Source of the DNA: Eikenella sp963515595
Lineage (GTDB): Bacteria > Pseudomonadota > Gammaproteobacteria > Burkholderiales > Neisseriaceae
Reading direction: 5' to 3'
DNA: 10,338 bases
Assembly (NCBI GenBank): GCA_963515595.1
Contig: CAUPYH010000057.1
Location: forward strand, 1-10,338
In this document: one piece after another, positions 5,258 through 10,338 of the stretch
How positions within the stretch are numbered: position 1 is the stretch's first letter
Layout: each line of letters opens with the position of its first letter
Notes under the pieces: model-generated
The model's database searches: none
What the model was told of the DNA's origin: nothing
The model's input: only the letters and a program-made list of their open reading frames with translations
Position numbers and translations under genes: made by a program

Positions 5258-6637
5258 ATGCCCATTTCCCCCAACATTTTCAAAGCCTACGATATCCGCG
5301 GTATCGTCGGCCAAACCCTCACCGAAGCGGCTGCCGAACAAATCGGCCGTGCCATCGCCACGCGTGCCGCCCAGCAAGGCCTGCGGCAGATTGCCGTGGG
5401 GCGCGACGGCCGGCTCAGCGGCCCGGCATTGCAAGCGGCGCTGATGCGCGGGCTCACCGCAGGCGGGCTGGAGGTGGCCGATGTGGGCATGGTGGCCACG
5501 CCCATGCTGTATTTCGCCGCCGTGCGGCATTGTTCCGGCAGCGGCGTGATGATTACCGGCAGCCACAACCCGCCAGATTACAACGGCTTCAAAATGATGC
5601 TCGGCGGCAATACCCTGGCCGGGGAAAGCATCCAAGAGTTGCGCGGTATCATCGAAGCGCAGGATTTTGTTTCAGGTAGCCCGCAGGGCAGCGTGCGCAG
5701 TTTGGATGTGGCAGAAGAGTATATCCAACACATCGCCGGCCATATCCGCCTGAAACGGCCGCTGAAAATCGCCGTCGATGCCGGCAACGGTGTGGCCGGG
5801 GCGTTTGCCGGGCGGCTGTATCGTGCGCTGGGCTGCGAAGTGGAGGAACTGTTTTGCGAAGTGGACGGCCATTTCCCCAACCACCATCCCGACCCCGCCA
5901 AGCCCGCCAATCTGCAAGACCTTATCCATGCCGTGCAGGCCGGCGCGGCTGAAGTCGGCCTGGCTTTCGACGGCGACGGCGACCGCCTCGGCGTGGTTAC
6001 CCGCAGCGGCAGCATCATCTATCCCGACCGCCAGCTGATGCTGTTTGCACAAGACGTGCTCGGGCGCAACCCCGGCGCGAAAGTGATTTACGACGTGAAA
6101 TCCACCCGCCTGCTGGCGCCGTGGATTAAGCGGCACGGCGGCGAGCCGGTGATGAGCAAAACCGGCCACAGTTTCATCAAAGCCGCCATCAAGCAGCACG
6201 GCGCCCTTTTGGCGGGCGAAATGAGCGGGCACGTATTCTTCAAAGAACGCTGGTTCGGCTTCGACGACGGCCTCTATGCCGGTGCGCGCCTGCTGGAAAT
6301 CCTTTCAGGTAGCCCCAACCCCAGCGCCGTGCTGGAAGCCTTGCCGGAAGGCGTGTCCACCCCCGAATTGAATATTGCCCTGCCCGAAGGCGCCGACGGC
6401 CACGCGCTGATTGCCGATTTGGCTCAGGCCGCCCGGTTCGACGGCCTGCAAGAGCTGATTACCATCGACGGCCTGCGCGCCGAATTCGCCGACGGCTTCG
6501 GCCTGCTGCGCGCTTCCAATACCACGCCGGTGCTGGTGTTGCGCTTCGAGGGCGACAACCCGGCCGCGCTGGCGCGGATTCAGGCGCAGTTCAAAACCCT
6601 GGTGGAACAGCACGGCGGCTTGCAGTGGCCGTTGTGA
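5258..6637 (+). CDS. pgm: Phosphomannomutase / phosphoglucomutase (AlgC-type)
   Basis: A 459-residue cytosolic enzyme of the alpha-D-phosphohexomutase family, close to the 463 residues of Pseudomonas AlgC. All four functional loops are intact: the phosphoserine loop TGSHNP with S102; the Mg2+ loop DGDGDR with D238, D240 and D242; the sugar-specificity loop GEMSGH with E321, S323 and H325; and the phosphate-binding loop RASNTT starting at R418. It interconverts the 1- and 6-phosphates of glucose and mannose, feeding nucleotide-sugar synthesis for lipooligosaccharide and other surface glycans; related Neisseria Pgm is needed for LOS core. AAAGGAA (5246-5252) precedes ATG 5258 by five bases. Two 11-base uptake sequences lie inside the gene (5671-5681, 6304-6314), both reading Ser-Gly-Ser-Pro in frame. 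A strong terminator follows at 6651. Dual PMM/PGM specificity is inferred from family, not shown. Confidence 0.95.
   Translation: MPISPNIFKAYDIRGIVGQTLTEAAAEQIGRAIATRAAQQGLRQIAVGRDGRLSGPALQAALMRGLTAGGLEVADVGMVATPMLYFAAVRHCSGSGVMITGSHNPPDYNGFKMMLGGNTLAGESIQELRGIIEAQDFVSGSPQGSVRSLDVAEEYIQHIAGHIRLKRPLKIAVDAGNGVAGAFAGRLYRALGCEVEELFCEVDGHFPNHHPDPAKPANLQDLIHAVQAGAAEVGLAFDGDGDRLGVVTRSGSIIYPDRQLMLFAQDVLGRNPGAKVIYDVKSTRLLAPWIKRHGGEPVMSKTGHSFIKAAIKQHGALLAGEMSGHVFFKERWFGFDDGLYAGARLLEILSGSPNPSAVLEALPEGVSTPELNIALPEGADGHALIADLAQAARFDGLQELITIDGLRAEFADGFGLLRASNTTPVLVLRFEGDNPAALARIQAQFKTLVEQHGGLQWPL
5671..5681 (-). repeat. DNA uptake sequence inside pgm, 11 of 12 bases
   Basis: TTCAGGTAGCC followed by C instead of T. 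In the pgm frame it is read as Ser-Gly-Ser-Pro (TCA GGT AGC CCG), in a linker region between domains. Confidence 0.8.
6304..6314 (-). repeat. DNA uptake sequence inside pgm, 11 of 12 bases
   Basis: TTCAGGTAGCC followed by C. It uses the same frame and peptide (Ser-Gly-Ser-Pro) as the copy at 5671-5681, shortly after the sugar-binding loop. Confidence 0.8.
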
Positions 6638-6650
6638 AACCGAGCCGGAT

Positions 6651-6691
6651 AAAGCGAACCGCACCGTGGCAATACGGTGCGGTTTGCTTTT
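6651..6691. terminator. Two-way intrinsic terminator between convergent pgm and SIMPL genes
   Basis: The arms 6651-6667 and 6674-6690 form a 17-bp stem with one G-U pair around a 6-base loop (GGCAAT); the core is ACCGCACCGT/ACGGTGCGGT. TTTT follows on the plus strand (6688-6691, partly in the stem) and TTTA on the minus strand, so it can stop both convergent transcripts. Unlike the other strong hairpins here, the stem is not made of uptake sequences, though one begins at 6690. Confidence 0.88.
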
Positions 6692-6701
6692 CAGGTAGCC
6701 T
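6690..6701 (-). repeat. Single DNA uptake sequence after pgm
   Basis: An exact TTCAGGTAGCCT abutting the T-run of the terminator. It has no inverted partner nearby. Confidence 0.9.
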
Positions 6702-6739
6702 GATCACTTTAGGAAAAGGCTGGGCAGGGTTTTCTGTAT

Positions 6740-7423
6740 TCAATATTGGATTGTGCCATTGGCGGTTTGCTGCACGGTGCTGCTACCCGGGCTGTCGAAC
6801 ACGGGCTCGGGGCTGCTTGCTTTTTCATAAGCGGCGGCGCGTGCCATTGCGGGAACGGCCAGGGTTTGTTCGTTTTGCTGCAACGATACTTCCACCACGC
6901 GGTAGCCGCTACCGCCCATGCTGCGGCTGAGGGTGTCGGCGCGTTTGCGGAAGTTTTGCAGGGCTTCGATGGCGAGGCTTTCTTCAATTTGGCGGCGGCT
7001 TTCCGGCTTGAGCGAGAAACCGATGTCGTTGATGGTGGCTTCGCCGCTGCTTTCGGCAATCAGCTTGCCGATGGCTTGGAAATCGCTGCCGGAAACGCGC
7101 AAGACGGCGATGTCTTCCCAAGGGCGTGAACCGTTGCGGTAGCTTTGGTAGGCGTGGCGGCTTTCCAGCTCCACTTCTGCGCCGGAGAGGCGGCGGGCGC
7201 GGCTTTGCAGGATGTTTAAGCGGCGTGTGGTTTCGGCGGCGGCCTGGGCGGGATTGGCATGGGTGGTGGAAACTTTCAGGCGAACGGTCATCCAATTGTT
7301 GGGCACGGTACGGCTGGCGGTTTCGCTGAATTTGAGCAGGTTGTAGTTGAGCGGCTCGGCGAGGGCGGGGGCAAGGCTGAGGCCGGCCAGCAGGGCGGGT
7401 AGGAGGAGGGCGGTTTTCTTCAT
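6740..7423 (-). CDS. Periplasmic SIMPL-domain (DUF541) protein
   Basis: A 227-residue protein with a Sec signal peptide (MKKTALLLPALLAGLSLAPALA, cleavage after residue 22). The mature part has the SIMPL pattern: a beta strand with NNWMTVRLKVSTTHANP, a long helix (QAAAETTRRLNILQSRARRL), a tyrosine-rich segment HAYQSYRNGSRPWEDIAVLRVSG, then a second alpha/beta unit and the helix AIEALQNFRKRADTLSRSMG near residue 165, ending in a strand with GYRVVEVSLQ. The C-terminal 40 residues are polar and low in complexity. SIMPL proteins (E. coli YggE, Brucella BP26) are periplasmic or outer-membrane-associated with poorly defined roles, some linked to oxidative stress. The start ATG 7423 has AGGAAAA upstream and gives the signal peptide; the frame stays open far beyond it, antisense to panB, but that extension is not credible. 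The gene converges on pgm. Confidence 0.88.
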   Translation of the reverse strand: MKKTALLLPALLAGLSLAPALAEPLNYNLLKFSETASRTVPNNWMTVRLKVSTTHANPAQAAAETTRRLNILQSRARRLSGAEVELESRHAYQSYRNGSRPWEDIAVLRVSGSDFQAIGKLIAESSGEATINDIGFSLKPESRRQIEESLAIEALQNFRKRADTLSRSMGGSGYRVVEVSLQQNEQTLAVPAMARAAAYEKASSPEPVFDSPGSSTVQQTANGTIQY

Positions 7424-7453
7424 AAGCGTTTTCCTGTGGATTGGGATAGGGTG

Positions 7454-7459
7454 ATTATA
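7454..7459 (-). promoter_or_regulatory. Candidate -10 element of the SIMPL gene
   Basis: TATAAT on the minus strand, 30 bases upstream of the start codon. Seventeen bases further upstream the hexamer is TAGCCT (7482-7477), a poor -35 that falls inside an uptake sequence. The promoter is therefore plausible but only half supported. Confidence 0.5.
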
Positions 7460-7475
7460 GGGAACGGCTATGCCG

Positions 7476-7530
7476 AAGGCTACCTGAAAACACTTCGGGT
7501 TTGCCTGCGCTAAGGTTTTCAGGTAGCCTT
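7476..7530. repeat. Inverted DUS pair between divergent SIMPL and panB genes
   Basis: AAGGCTACCTGAAAAC (7476-7491) and GTTTTCAGGTAGCCTT (7515-7530) form a perfect 16-bp stem with a 23-base loop. It sits in the short spacer between two divergent genes, where a terminator is not needed, and overlaps the likely -35 region of the SIMPL gene. Confidence 0.9.
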
Positions 7531-7561
7531 GCGCGCCATCTGATCGTGAAAAGGAAATGCC

Positions 7562-8356
7562 GTGATTACTGTGAACACTTTGCGCAAAATGAAGCGCGAG
7601 GGCGAGAAAATCGCCATGCTCACCTGCTACGAAGCCAGCTTTGCCGCACTGATGGATGCGGCGGGGGTGGATATGCTGCTGGTGGGCGATTCGCTGGGCA
7701 TGACGGTGCAGGGGCAGAAATCCACCCTGCCGGTGAGCCTGGCCGATATGTGCTACCACACGGCGGCGGTGGCGCGCGGAAGCAGCAATGCGCTGATCGT
7801 GAGCGATTTGCCGTTTGGTGCCTACCAGCAGAGCAAGGAGCAGGCTTTCGCCGCTGCGGCCGAATTGATGGCGGCAGGGGCGCATATGGTGAAGCTGGAA
7901 GGCGGCGCCTGGATGGCGGAAACCACCGAGTTTCTGCAGCTGCGCGGCATTCCGGTGTGTGCGCACATCGGGCTCACGCCGCAGTCGGTGCATGTGTTTG
8001 GCGGCTATAAGGTACAGGGCAAGGGCGATGTGGCGGCGCAGGCATTGCTGAATGATGCGCTGGCGCACGAGAAGGCCGGCGCGGCAGTGGTGCTGATGGA
8101 ATGCGTCCCCGCCGCTTTGGGCAAACAAATTACCGAAACGCTGGCCTGCCCCACCATCGGCATCGGCGCGGGCGTGGACTGCGACGGGCAAGTGCTGGTG
8201 ATGCACGATATGCTCGGCGTGTTCCCCGGCCAAACGGCGAAGTTTGTGAAAAACTTCATGCGGGGGCAGGATAGCATTCAGGCAGCGGTGGCGGCTTATG
8301 TGCGCGAAGTAAAAGAGAAAACCTATCCCGCGCCGGAGCATACCTTTGCAGCTTGA
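7562..8356 (+). CDS. panB: 3-methyl-2-oxobutanoate hydroxymethyltransferase (ketopantoate hydroxymethyltransferase)
   Basis: A 264-residue cytosolic enzyme, full length for PanB. It transfers a hydroxymethyl group from 5,10-methylene-tetrahydrofolate to alpha-ketoisovalerate, the first step of pantothenate (coenzyme A) synthesis. Residues matching the known Mg2+ and substrate site are present: D43 in VGDSLGM, D82 in SDLPFG, K111 and E113 in MVKLEGG, H135 in CAHIGLTPQ and E180 in LMECVP. The GIGAG loop and MHDMLG near residue 200-220 are also typical. The start is GTG 7562, with AAGGA (7552-7555 and following) about six bases before it; no in-frame ATG gives a complete N-terminus. panC, often next to panB, is not in the flanks: a DeoR-type regulator follows and a divergent SIMPL gene precedes. 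Confidence 0.96.
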   Translation: MITVNTLRKMKREGEKIAMLTCYEASFAALMDAAGVDMLLVGDSLGMTVQGQKSTLPVSLADMCYHTAAVARGSSNALIVSDLPFGAYQQSKEQAFAAAAELMAAGAHMVKLEGGAWMAETTEFLQLRGIPVCAHIGLTPQSVHVFGGYKVQGKGDVAAQALLNDALAHEKAGAAVVLMECVPAALGKQITETLACPTIGIGAGVDCDGQVLVMHDMLGVFPGQTAKFVKNFMRGQDSIQAAVAAYVREVKEKTYPAPEHTFAA

Positions 8357-8374
8357 GGCAGGCTAATCAAGCGT

Positions 8375-8385
8375 GGCTACCTGAA
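8375..8385 (+). repeat. DNA uptake sequence after panB, 11 of 12 bases
   Basis: GGCTACCTGAA preceded by T. It can pair with the inverted copy at 8436-8447 and so competes with the tighter hairpin at 8433-8477. Confidence 0.75.
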
Positions 8386-8432
8386 AACGCAGCGCCGCTT
8401 TTGCCAAGCTAAATTCAGATTGCTTTGTGCCT

Positions 8433-8477
8433 GTTTTCAGGTAGCCTCAATATTGAGCCAGAGGGCTACCTGAAAAC
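8433..8477. repeat. Inverted DUS pair upstream of the GlpR-like gene
   Basis: GTTTTCAGGTAGCC (8433-8446) and GGCTACCTGAAAAC (8464-8477) form a perfect 14-bp stem with a 17-base loop. The first arm extends to a full 12-mer (8436-8447); the second is an 11-mer. The pair lies 77 bases downstream of the panB stop and 50 bases before the regulator start. No T-run follows. Confidence 0.85.
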
Positions 8478-8526
8478 CTCGGCCAAATCATTCCTACTAC
8501 CAATTAACAAAGAAAATAGAGCAACC

Positions 8527-9309
8527 ATGCCGCACCGCACCCCTCGCCGGCAGAAAATCGCCCGGCTTGTGCACGACCACGGCTTTATGTCGGTGGAAGA
8601 GCTGGCGCGCAGCCTAAACGTGACCCCGCAAACCATCCGCCGCGACATCAACGTTTTGTGCGAACACAATATCCTGCGCCGCTACCACGGCGGCGCCGCG
8701 CCCGGCAGCAGCGTGCAAAACGAAGACTACGACACGCGCAAAAACAAGCTGCAAAGCGAAAAAGCCCACATTGCCGACTTGATTGCCGAGCACATCCCCG
8801 ACAACGTTTCCCTGTTTATGAGCATCGGCACCACCATCGAAGCCGTGGCGCTCGCGCTGGTGAAAAACCATAAAAACCTCTGCATCATCACCAACAATAT
8901 CCACGTTGCCTCCATCGTGTCCGGCCGGCCGGACTACACCGTCATCATCACCTCCGGCGTGGTGCGGCCGGTAGACGGCGGCATCACCGGCGTGGCCACC
9001 ATCGATTTCATCAACCAATTCAAAGTGGATTACGCCATCCTTGGCGCCTCCGGCATCGAAGCCGACGGCTCGCTGCTCGATTTCGACTACAAAGAAGTGA
9101 GCGTGATGCAGGCCATGATGGCCAACGCCCGCCACTGCTACCTGGCCGTAGACCATAGCAAATTCGGCCGCAACGCCTTGGTGCGCATAGGCGACGTAAC
9201 CGAATTTCACGCCCTGTTCACCGACGAGCCGCCCAGCGCCGGCCTGTGCAAGAAACTGGACGACGCGGGCGTGCGCTGGCATCTGGCGGCCAAAGAAGGG
9301 GAAGAATAG
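8527..9309 (+). CDS. glpR: DeoR-family transcriptional repressor, GlpR-like
   Basis: A 260-residue regulator. The N-terminal DeoR winged helix-turn-helix lies at about residues 6-60, with SVEELARSLNVTPQTIRRDINVL (22-44) as the recognition region, followed by RRYHGGAA (51-58). The C-terminal sugar-phosphate-sensing domain (about 75-235) has the family signature SIGTTIEAVA (99-108), ITNNIHVA (121-128), the GGITG loop (151-155) and DHSKFGRNALVRIG (209-222). The line-up with E. coli GlpR (252 residues), the glycerol-3-phosphate repressor, is close through FDYKEV and DHSKFGRNA. I therefore infer glycerol-3-phosphate control, although no glycerol genes lie in the window. ATG 8527 is preferred to the in-frame ATG at 8425: the added 34 codons cross an uptake-sequence hairpin and match no family sequence. 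The ribosome-binding site is weak (AGAG seven bases upstream). Confidence 0.88.
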   Translation: MPHRTPRRQKIARLVHDHGFMSVEELARSLNVTPQTIRRDINVLCEHNILRRYHGGAAPGSSVQNEDYDTRKNKLQSEKAHIADLIAEHIPDNVSLFMSIGTTIEAVALALVKNHKNLCIITNNIHVASIVSGRPDYTVIITSGVVRPVDGGITGVATIDFINQFKVDYAILGASGIEADGSLLDFDYKEVSVMQAMMANARHCYLAVDHSKFGRNALVRIGDVTEFHALFTDEPPSAGLCKKLDDAGVRWHLAAKEGEE

Positions 9310-9315
9310 GGCGGC

Positions 9316-9384
9316 AGGCTACCTGAAAGAGATTCGGCATCAATTTTCAGGTAGCCTTTGATTAAGCCGATACGGCTACCTGAA
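9316..9384. repeat. Triplet of DNA uptake sequences (+,-,+) after the GlpR-like gene
   Basis: AGGCTACCTGAA at 9316-9327, TTCAGGTAGCCT at 9346-9357 and GGCTACCTGAA at 9374-9384. The middle copy can pair with either neighbour: 13 bp with the left (9316-9328/9345-9357), or TTTTCAGGTAGCC with GGCTACCTGAAAA on the right. The triplet is the most likely 3' end of the regulator transcript, though no run of Ts follows. Confidence 0.85.
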
Positions 9385-9515
9385 AACCAAGCTTCAATAA
9401 AGCGAAAATGCCGTTTGATGATTGGAAAAACGGTATTCATGCCGCAATAAACTGGCGGCTGCACCAGCTTTGCAGTATATTTTGCCTAAATTGATTTTGT
9501 TACGGAGAACACACC

Positions 9516-9941
9516 ATGTCGATATTAAAAAGGCCGGAAGAAGTGATTATGGCGGTGCTGGGCGCGCTGTTTGTGGTGCTGACTTATGCGGCGGCATCCT
9601 ATTTCGGCGCGCAGGGGCAAACCGCGCTGCTGGTGGCGGCGCTCACGCTGATTGTTTTGCTGCCGGCGTTTTTGCTGTGGCAACGCAACCGCGCGGCCTG
9701 GCTGTGGCCCTGCCTGCTCGGTCTGCTGGCCGCTTGCTGGTGGCCGTATTTCGATGCCCGCGGCGAGCAATCGCTGCCGGTGGGCTTGTTGCAGCAGGAT
9801 GCCGCCGCCGCAGTTTCAGCCTTGCCTTGGTATGCGGGCTGGACGTTTAAGCTGATCTTCGCCGCGCTACCGGTGCTGGTGGGGTATGGCTGGATCGTGT
9901 ATCGGCGGTATTATCAGAAGAAGAAAACACCGGTGGCATAG
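9516..9941 (+). CDS. Small multi-pass membrane protein of unknown function
   Basis: A 141-residue protein not recognised as a named family. Four hydrophobic segments are visible at about residues 10-30, 36-54, 60-78 and 108-129, with a polar, probably periplasmic or cytoplasmic loop at 79-105 (FDARGEQSLPVGLLQQD). The C-terminus is short and basic (YRRYYQKKK), which by the positive-inside rule puts it in the cytoplasm; the N-terminus (MSILKRPEE) is also charged, consistent with four crossings and both ends inside. Tryptophans cluster at LLWQRNRAAWLWP and CWWPYF. GGAG (9504-9507) lies eight bases before ATG 9516. It is a single-gene unit, bounded by the DUS triplet on the left and a strong terminator on the right. 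G+C is high, like its neighbours, so there is no sign of recent transfer. Confidence 0.82.
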   Translation: MSILKRPEEVIMAVLGALFVVLTYAAASYFGAQGQTALLVAALTLIVLLPAFLLWQRNRAAWLWPCLLGLLAACWWPYFDARGEQSLPVGLLQQDAAAAVSALPWYAGWTFKLIFAALPVLVGYGWIVYRRYYQKKKTPVA

Positions 9942-9956
9942 CCGGAATTGGAATAG

Positions 9957-10025
9957 TAAAAAGGCTACCTGAAAATTTAGCTTCGCAGAAACTTTGCTGC
10001 GTTGCATTTTCAGGTAGCCTTTTTA
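9957..10025. terminator. Long DUS-built terminator
   Basis: Arms 9957-9976 and 10006-10025 form a perfect 20-bp stem (TAAAAAGGCTACCTGAAAAT and its complement) enclosing a 29-base loop, starting 15 bases after the membrane-protein stop. Each arm is a complete uptake sequence with an added A/T tract, which supplies a TTTTT run at 10020-10024 for the plus strand. The loop can form a small inner stem (GCAG/CTGC). Confidence 0.85.
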
Positions 10026-10124
10026 TTTGCTTTTCATATTGTCTTACTTTGAGCAGAAAACCATTCTTTTTTGATTTAACACAATAATTTACTTAATAAA
10101 GCTAGAATGATTGCGGTTTTCGGT

Positions 10125-10153
10125 TTGAGTTCTACGTTAATAAGATTTATTAT
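10125..10153 (+). promoter_or_regulatory. Promoter of feoA
   Basis: TTGAGT (10125-10130) and TATTAT (10148-10153) are separated by 17 bases. They match the sigma-70 consensus at 4 of 6 and 5 of 6 positions. Transcription would begin near 10160, giving a leader of about 73 bases. The -10 element lies inside the Fur-box-like site. Confidence 0.6.
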
Positions 10154-10154
10154 C
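10136..10154 (+). promoter_or_regulatory. Fur-box-like operator upstream of feoA
   Basis: The 19 bases GTTAATAAGATTTATTATC match the classic Fur box GATAATGATAATCATTATC at 14 of 19 positions, with the right half ATTATC perfect. In the 7-1-7 view (10141-10155) the right arm ATTATCA is perfect and the left arm matches at 4 of 7. Its overlap with the -10 element is where a repressor would block RNA polymerase, and iron control of feo genes by Fur is well known. Confidence 0.55.
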
Positions 10155-10232
10155 ATAGTAACTTCGGCAAGAAAAAATAATCAAAACCATTTTTGCCATG
10201 AAACTACCAACTTCGTTCTAAAGAGCCCAACT

Positions 10233-10338
10233 ATGTCCACCATCCCACTTTCCCAGCTGCGCAAAGGCGCGGTTGCACATATCGATTCCATTGTCCCCAA
10301 TCCTGTGTTCGGCGAGCTTGATGCCTTGGTGTCGCGCC
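10233..10338 (+). CDS. feoA: Ferrous iron transport protein A, N-terminal part
   Basis: Only the first 35 codons lie in the window. They read MSTIPLSQLRKGAVAHIDSI followed by VPNPVFGELDALVSR, the start of an FeoA SH3-like domain (the pattern is a short N-terminus, LSQLRKG, then a strand with AHIDSIV, then a helix leading to RL..LGF, which would fall past the edge). FeoA is a small cytosolic partner of the Fe2+ permease FeoB, which would be expected downstream. The start ATG 10233 is preceded by AAAGAG (10220-10225). A promoter with a Fur-box-like operator lies 80-110 bases upstream. Identity rests on a short stretch, so it is probable rather than certain; the alternative is a stand-alone FeoA-domain protein. 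Confidence 0.75.
   Translation, partial: MSTIPLSQLRKGAVAHIDSIVPNPVFGELDALVSR

Larger units (their letters stand above)
10026..10232. other. AT-rich leader region before feoA
   Basis: About 200 bases, strikingly richer in A+T than the rest of the window. It contains the promoter (10125-10153) and the Fur-box-like site (10136-10154). The part between 10030 and 10120 has A/T tracts (for example CTTTTTTGATTTAAC) of the kind that act as UP elements or bend DNA. No uptake sequence and no credible ORF is present. Confidence 0.55.

Noticed and set aside
7557..7565. Mini-ORF ATG CCG TGA overlapping the GTG start of panB
   Set aside because: The ATG is only two bases from the AAGGA ribosome-binding site, too close to be used. 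The arrangement is probably chance.
6740..8341. Treating the whole minus-strand frame up to 8341 as one 533-residue protein
   Set aside because: The upstream 306 codons are antisense to panB and cross a DUS hairpin. The real SIMPL protein starts at 7423, with a ribosome-binding site and a signal peptide.
8425..8526. An earlier ATG start for the GlpR-like regulator at 8425
   Set aside because: The extra codons translate a DUS hairpin (GSL and GYLK words) and have no counterpart in DeoR-family proteins.
1399..9384. The repeated 12-mers as a CRISPR array or an IS-derived repeat
   Set aside because: Spacing is irregular, orientation alternates, and there are no spacers of constant length, no cas genes and no transposase. 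The word matches the known Eikenella uptake sequence.
10071..10084. FNR-box-like TTGATTTAACACAA upstream of feoA
   Set aside because: Only one half matches TTGAT-N4-ATCAA well, and the site is centred about 80 bases before the proposed transcription start, not near -41.5.

Overview
The window reads as chromosomal DNA of an Eikenella-like member of the Neisseriaceae. The main clue is the 12-base word AGGCTACCTGAA (reverse TTCAGGTAGCCT), which I find 24 times by eye: 18 exact copies, and 6 copies matching the last 11 bases. This word is the Eikenella dialect of the Neisseriaceae DNA uptake sequence (DUS). The protein families and the high G+C of most genes (about 60-78% in the stretches counted by hand) fit that assignment. 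The species itself is not proven from this sequence.

Layout. (1) Positions 1-1319, minus strand: a short-type NfeD membrane protein gene, then a QmcA-like SPFH/band-7 gene, coupled by a TGATG overlap; the SPFH gene runs off the left edge. (2) 1320-1608: non-coding, with two inverted DUS pairs. (3) 1609-2559, minus: a NimA-like flavin/PNPOx-fold protein and a DUF442 phosphatase-like protein, 12 bases apart. (4) 2778-4481, plus: a secreted YfbK-type von Willebrand A protein behind a clear sigma-70 promoter and ending in a DUS hairpin. (5) 4688-5134, plus: a small low-G+C orphan that looks like an immunity protein. (6) 5258-6637, plus: phosphomannomutase/phosphoglucomutase with all four active-site loops. 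(7) A strong two-way terminator separates it from a convergent periplasmic SIMPL-domain gene (6740-7423, minus). (8) 7562-8356, plus: panB. (9) 8527-9309, plus: a GlpR-like DeoR repressor, flanked on both sides by DUS triplets. (10) 9516-9941, plus: a small four-helix membrane protein. (11) A DUS-built terminator, then an AT-rich promoter region with a Fur-box-like site, then the start of feoA, cut by the right edge.

The genes are mostly single-gene housekeeping units (cell-envelope sugar metabolism, pantothenate synthesis, envelope quality control, carbon and iron regulation) rather than one pathway. I see no phage, IS element, CRISPR array, tRNA, rRNA or multi-gene defence cassette. What stands out is the number and arrangement of uptake sequences, which form nearly all of the intergenic hairpins, and the compositional outlier at 4688-5134. 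I do not see convincing evidence of a new multi-gene system here.
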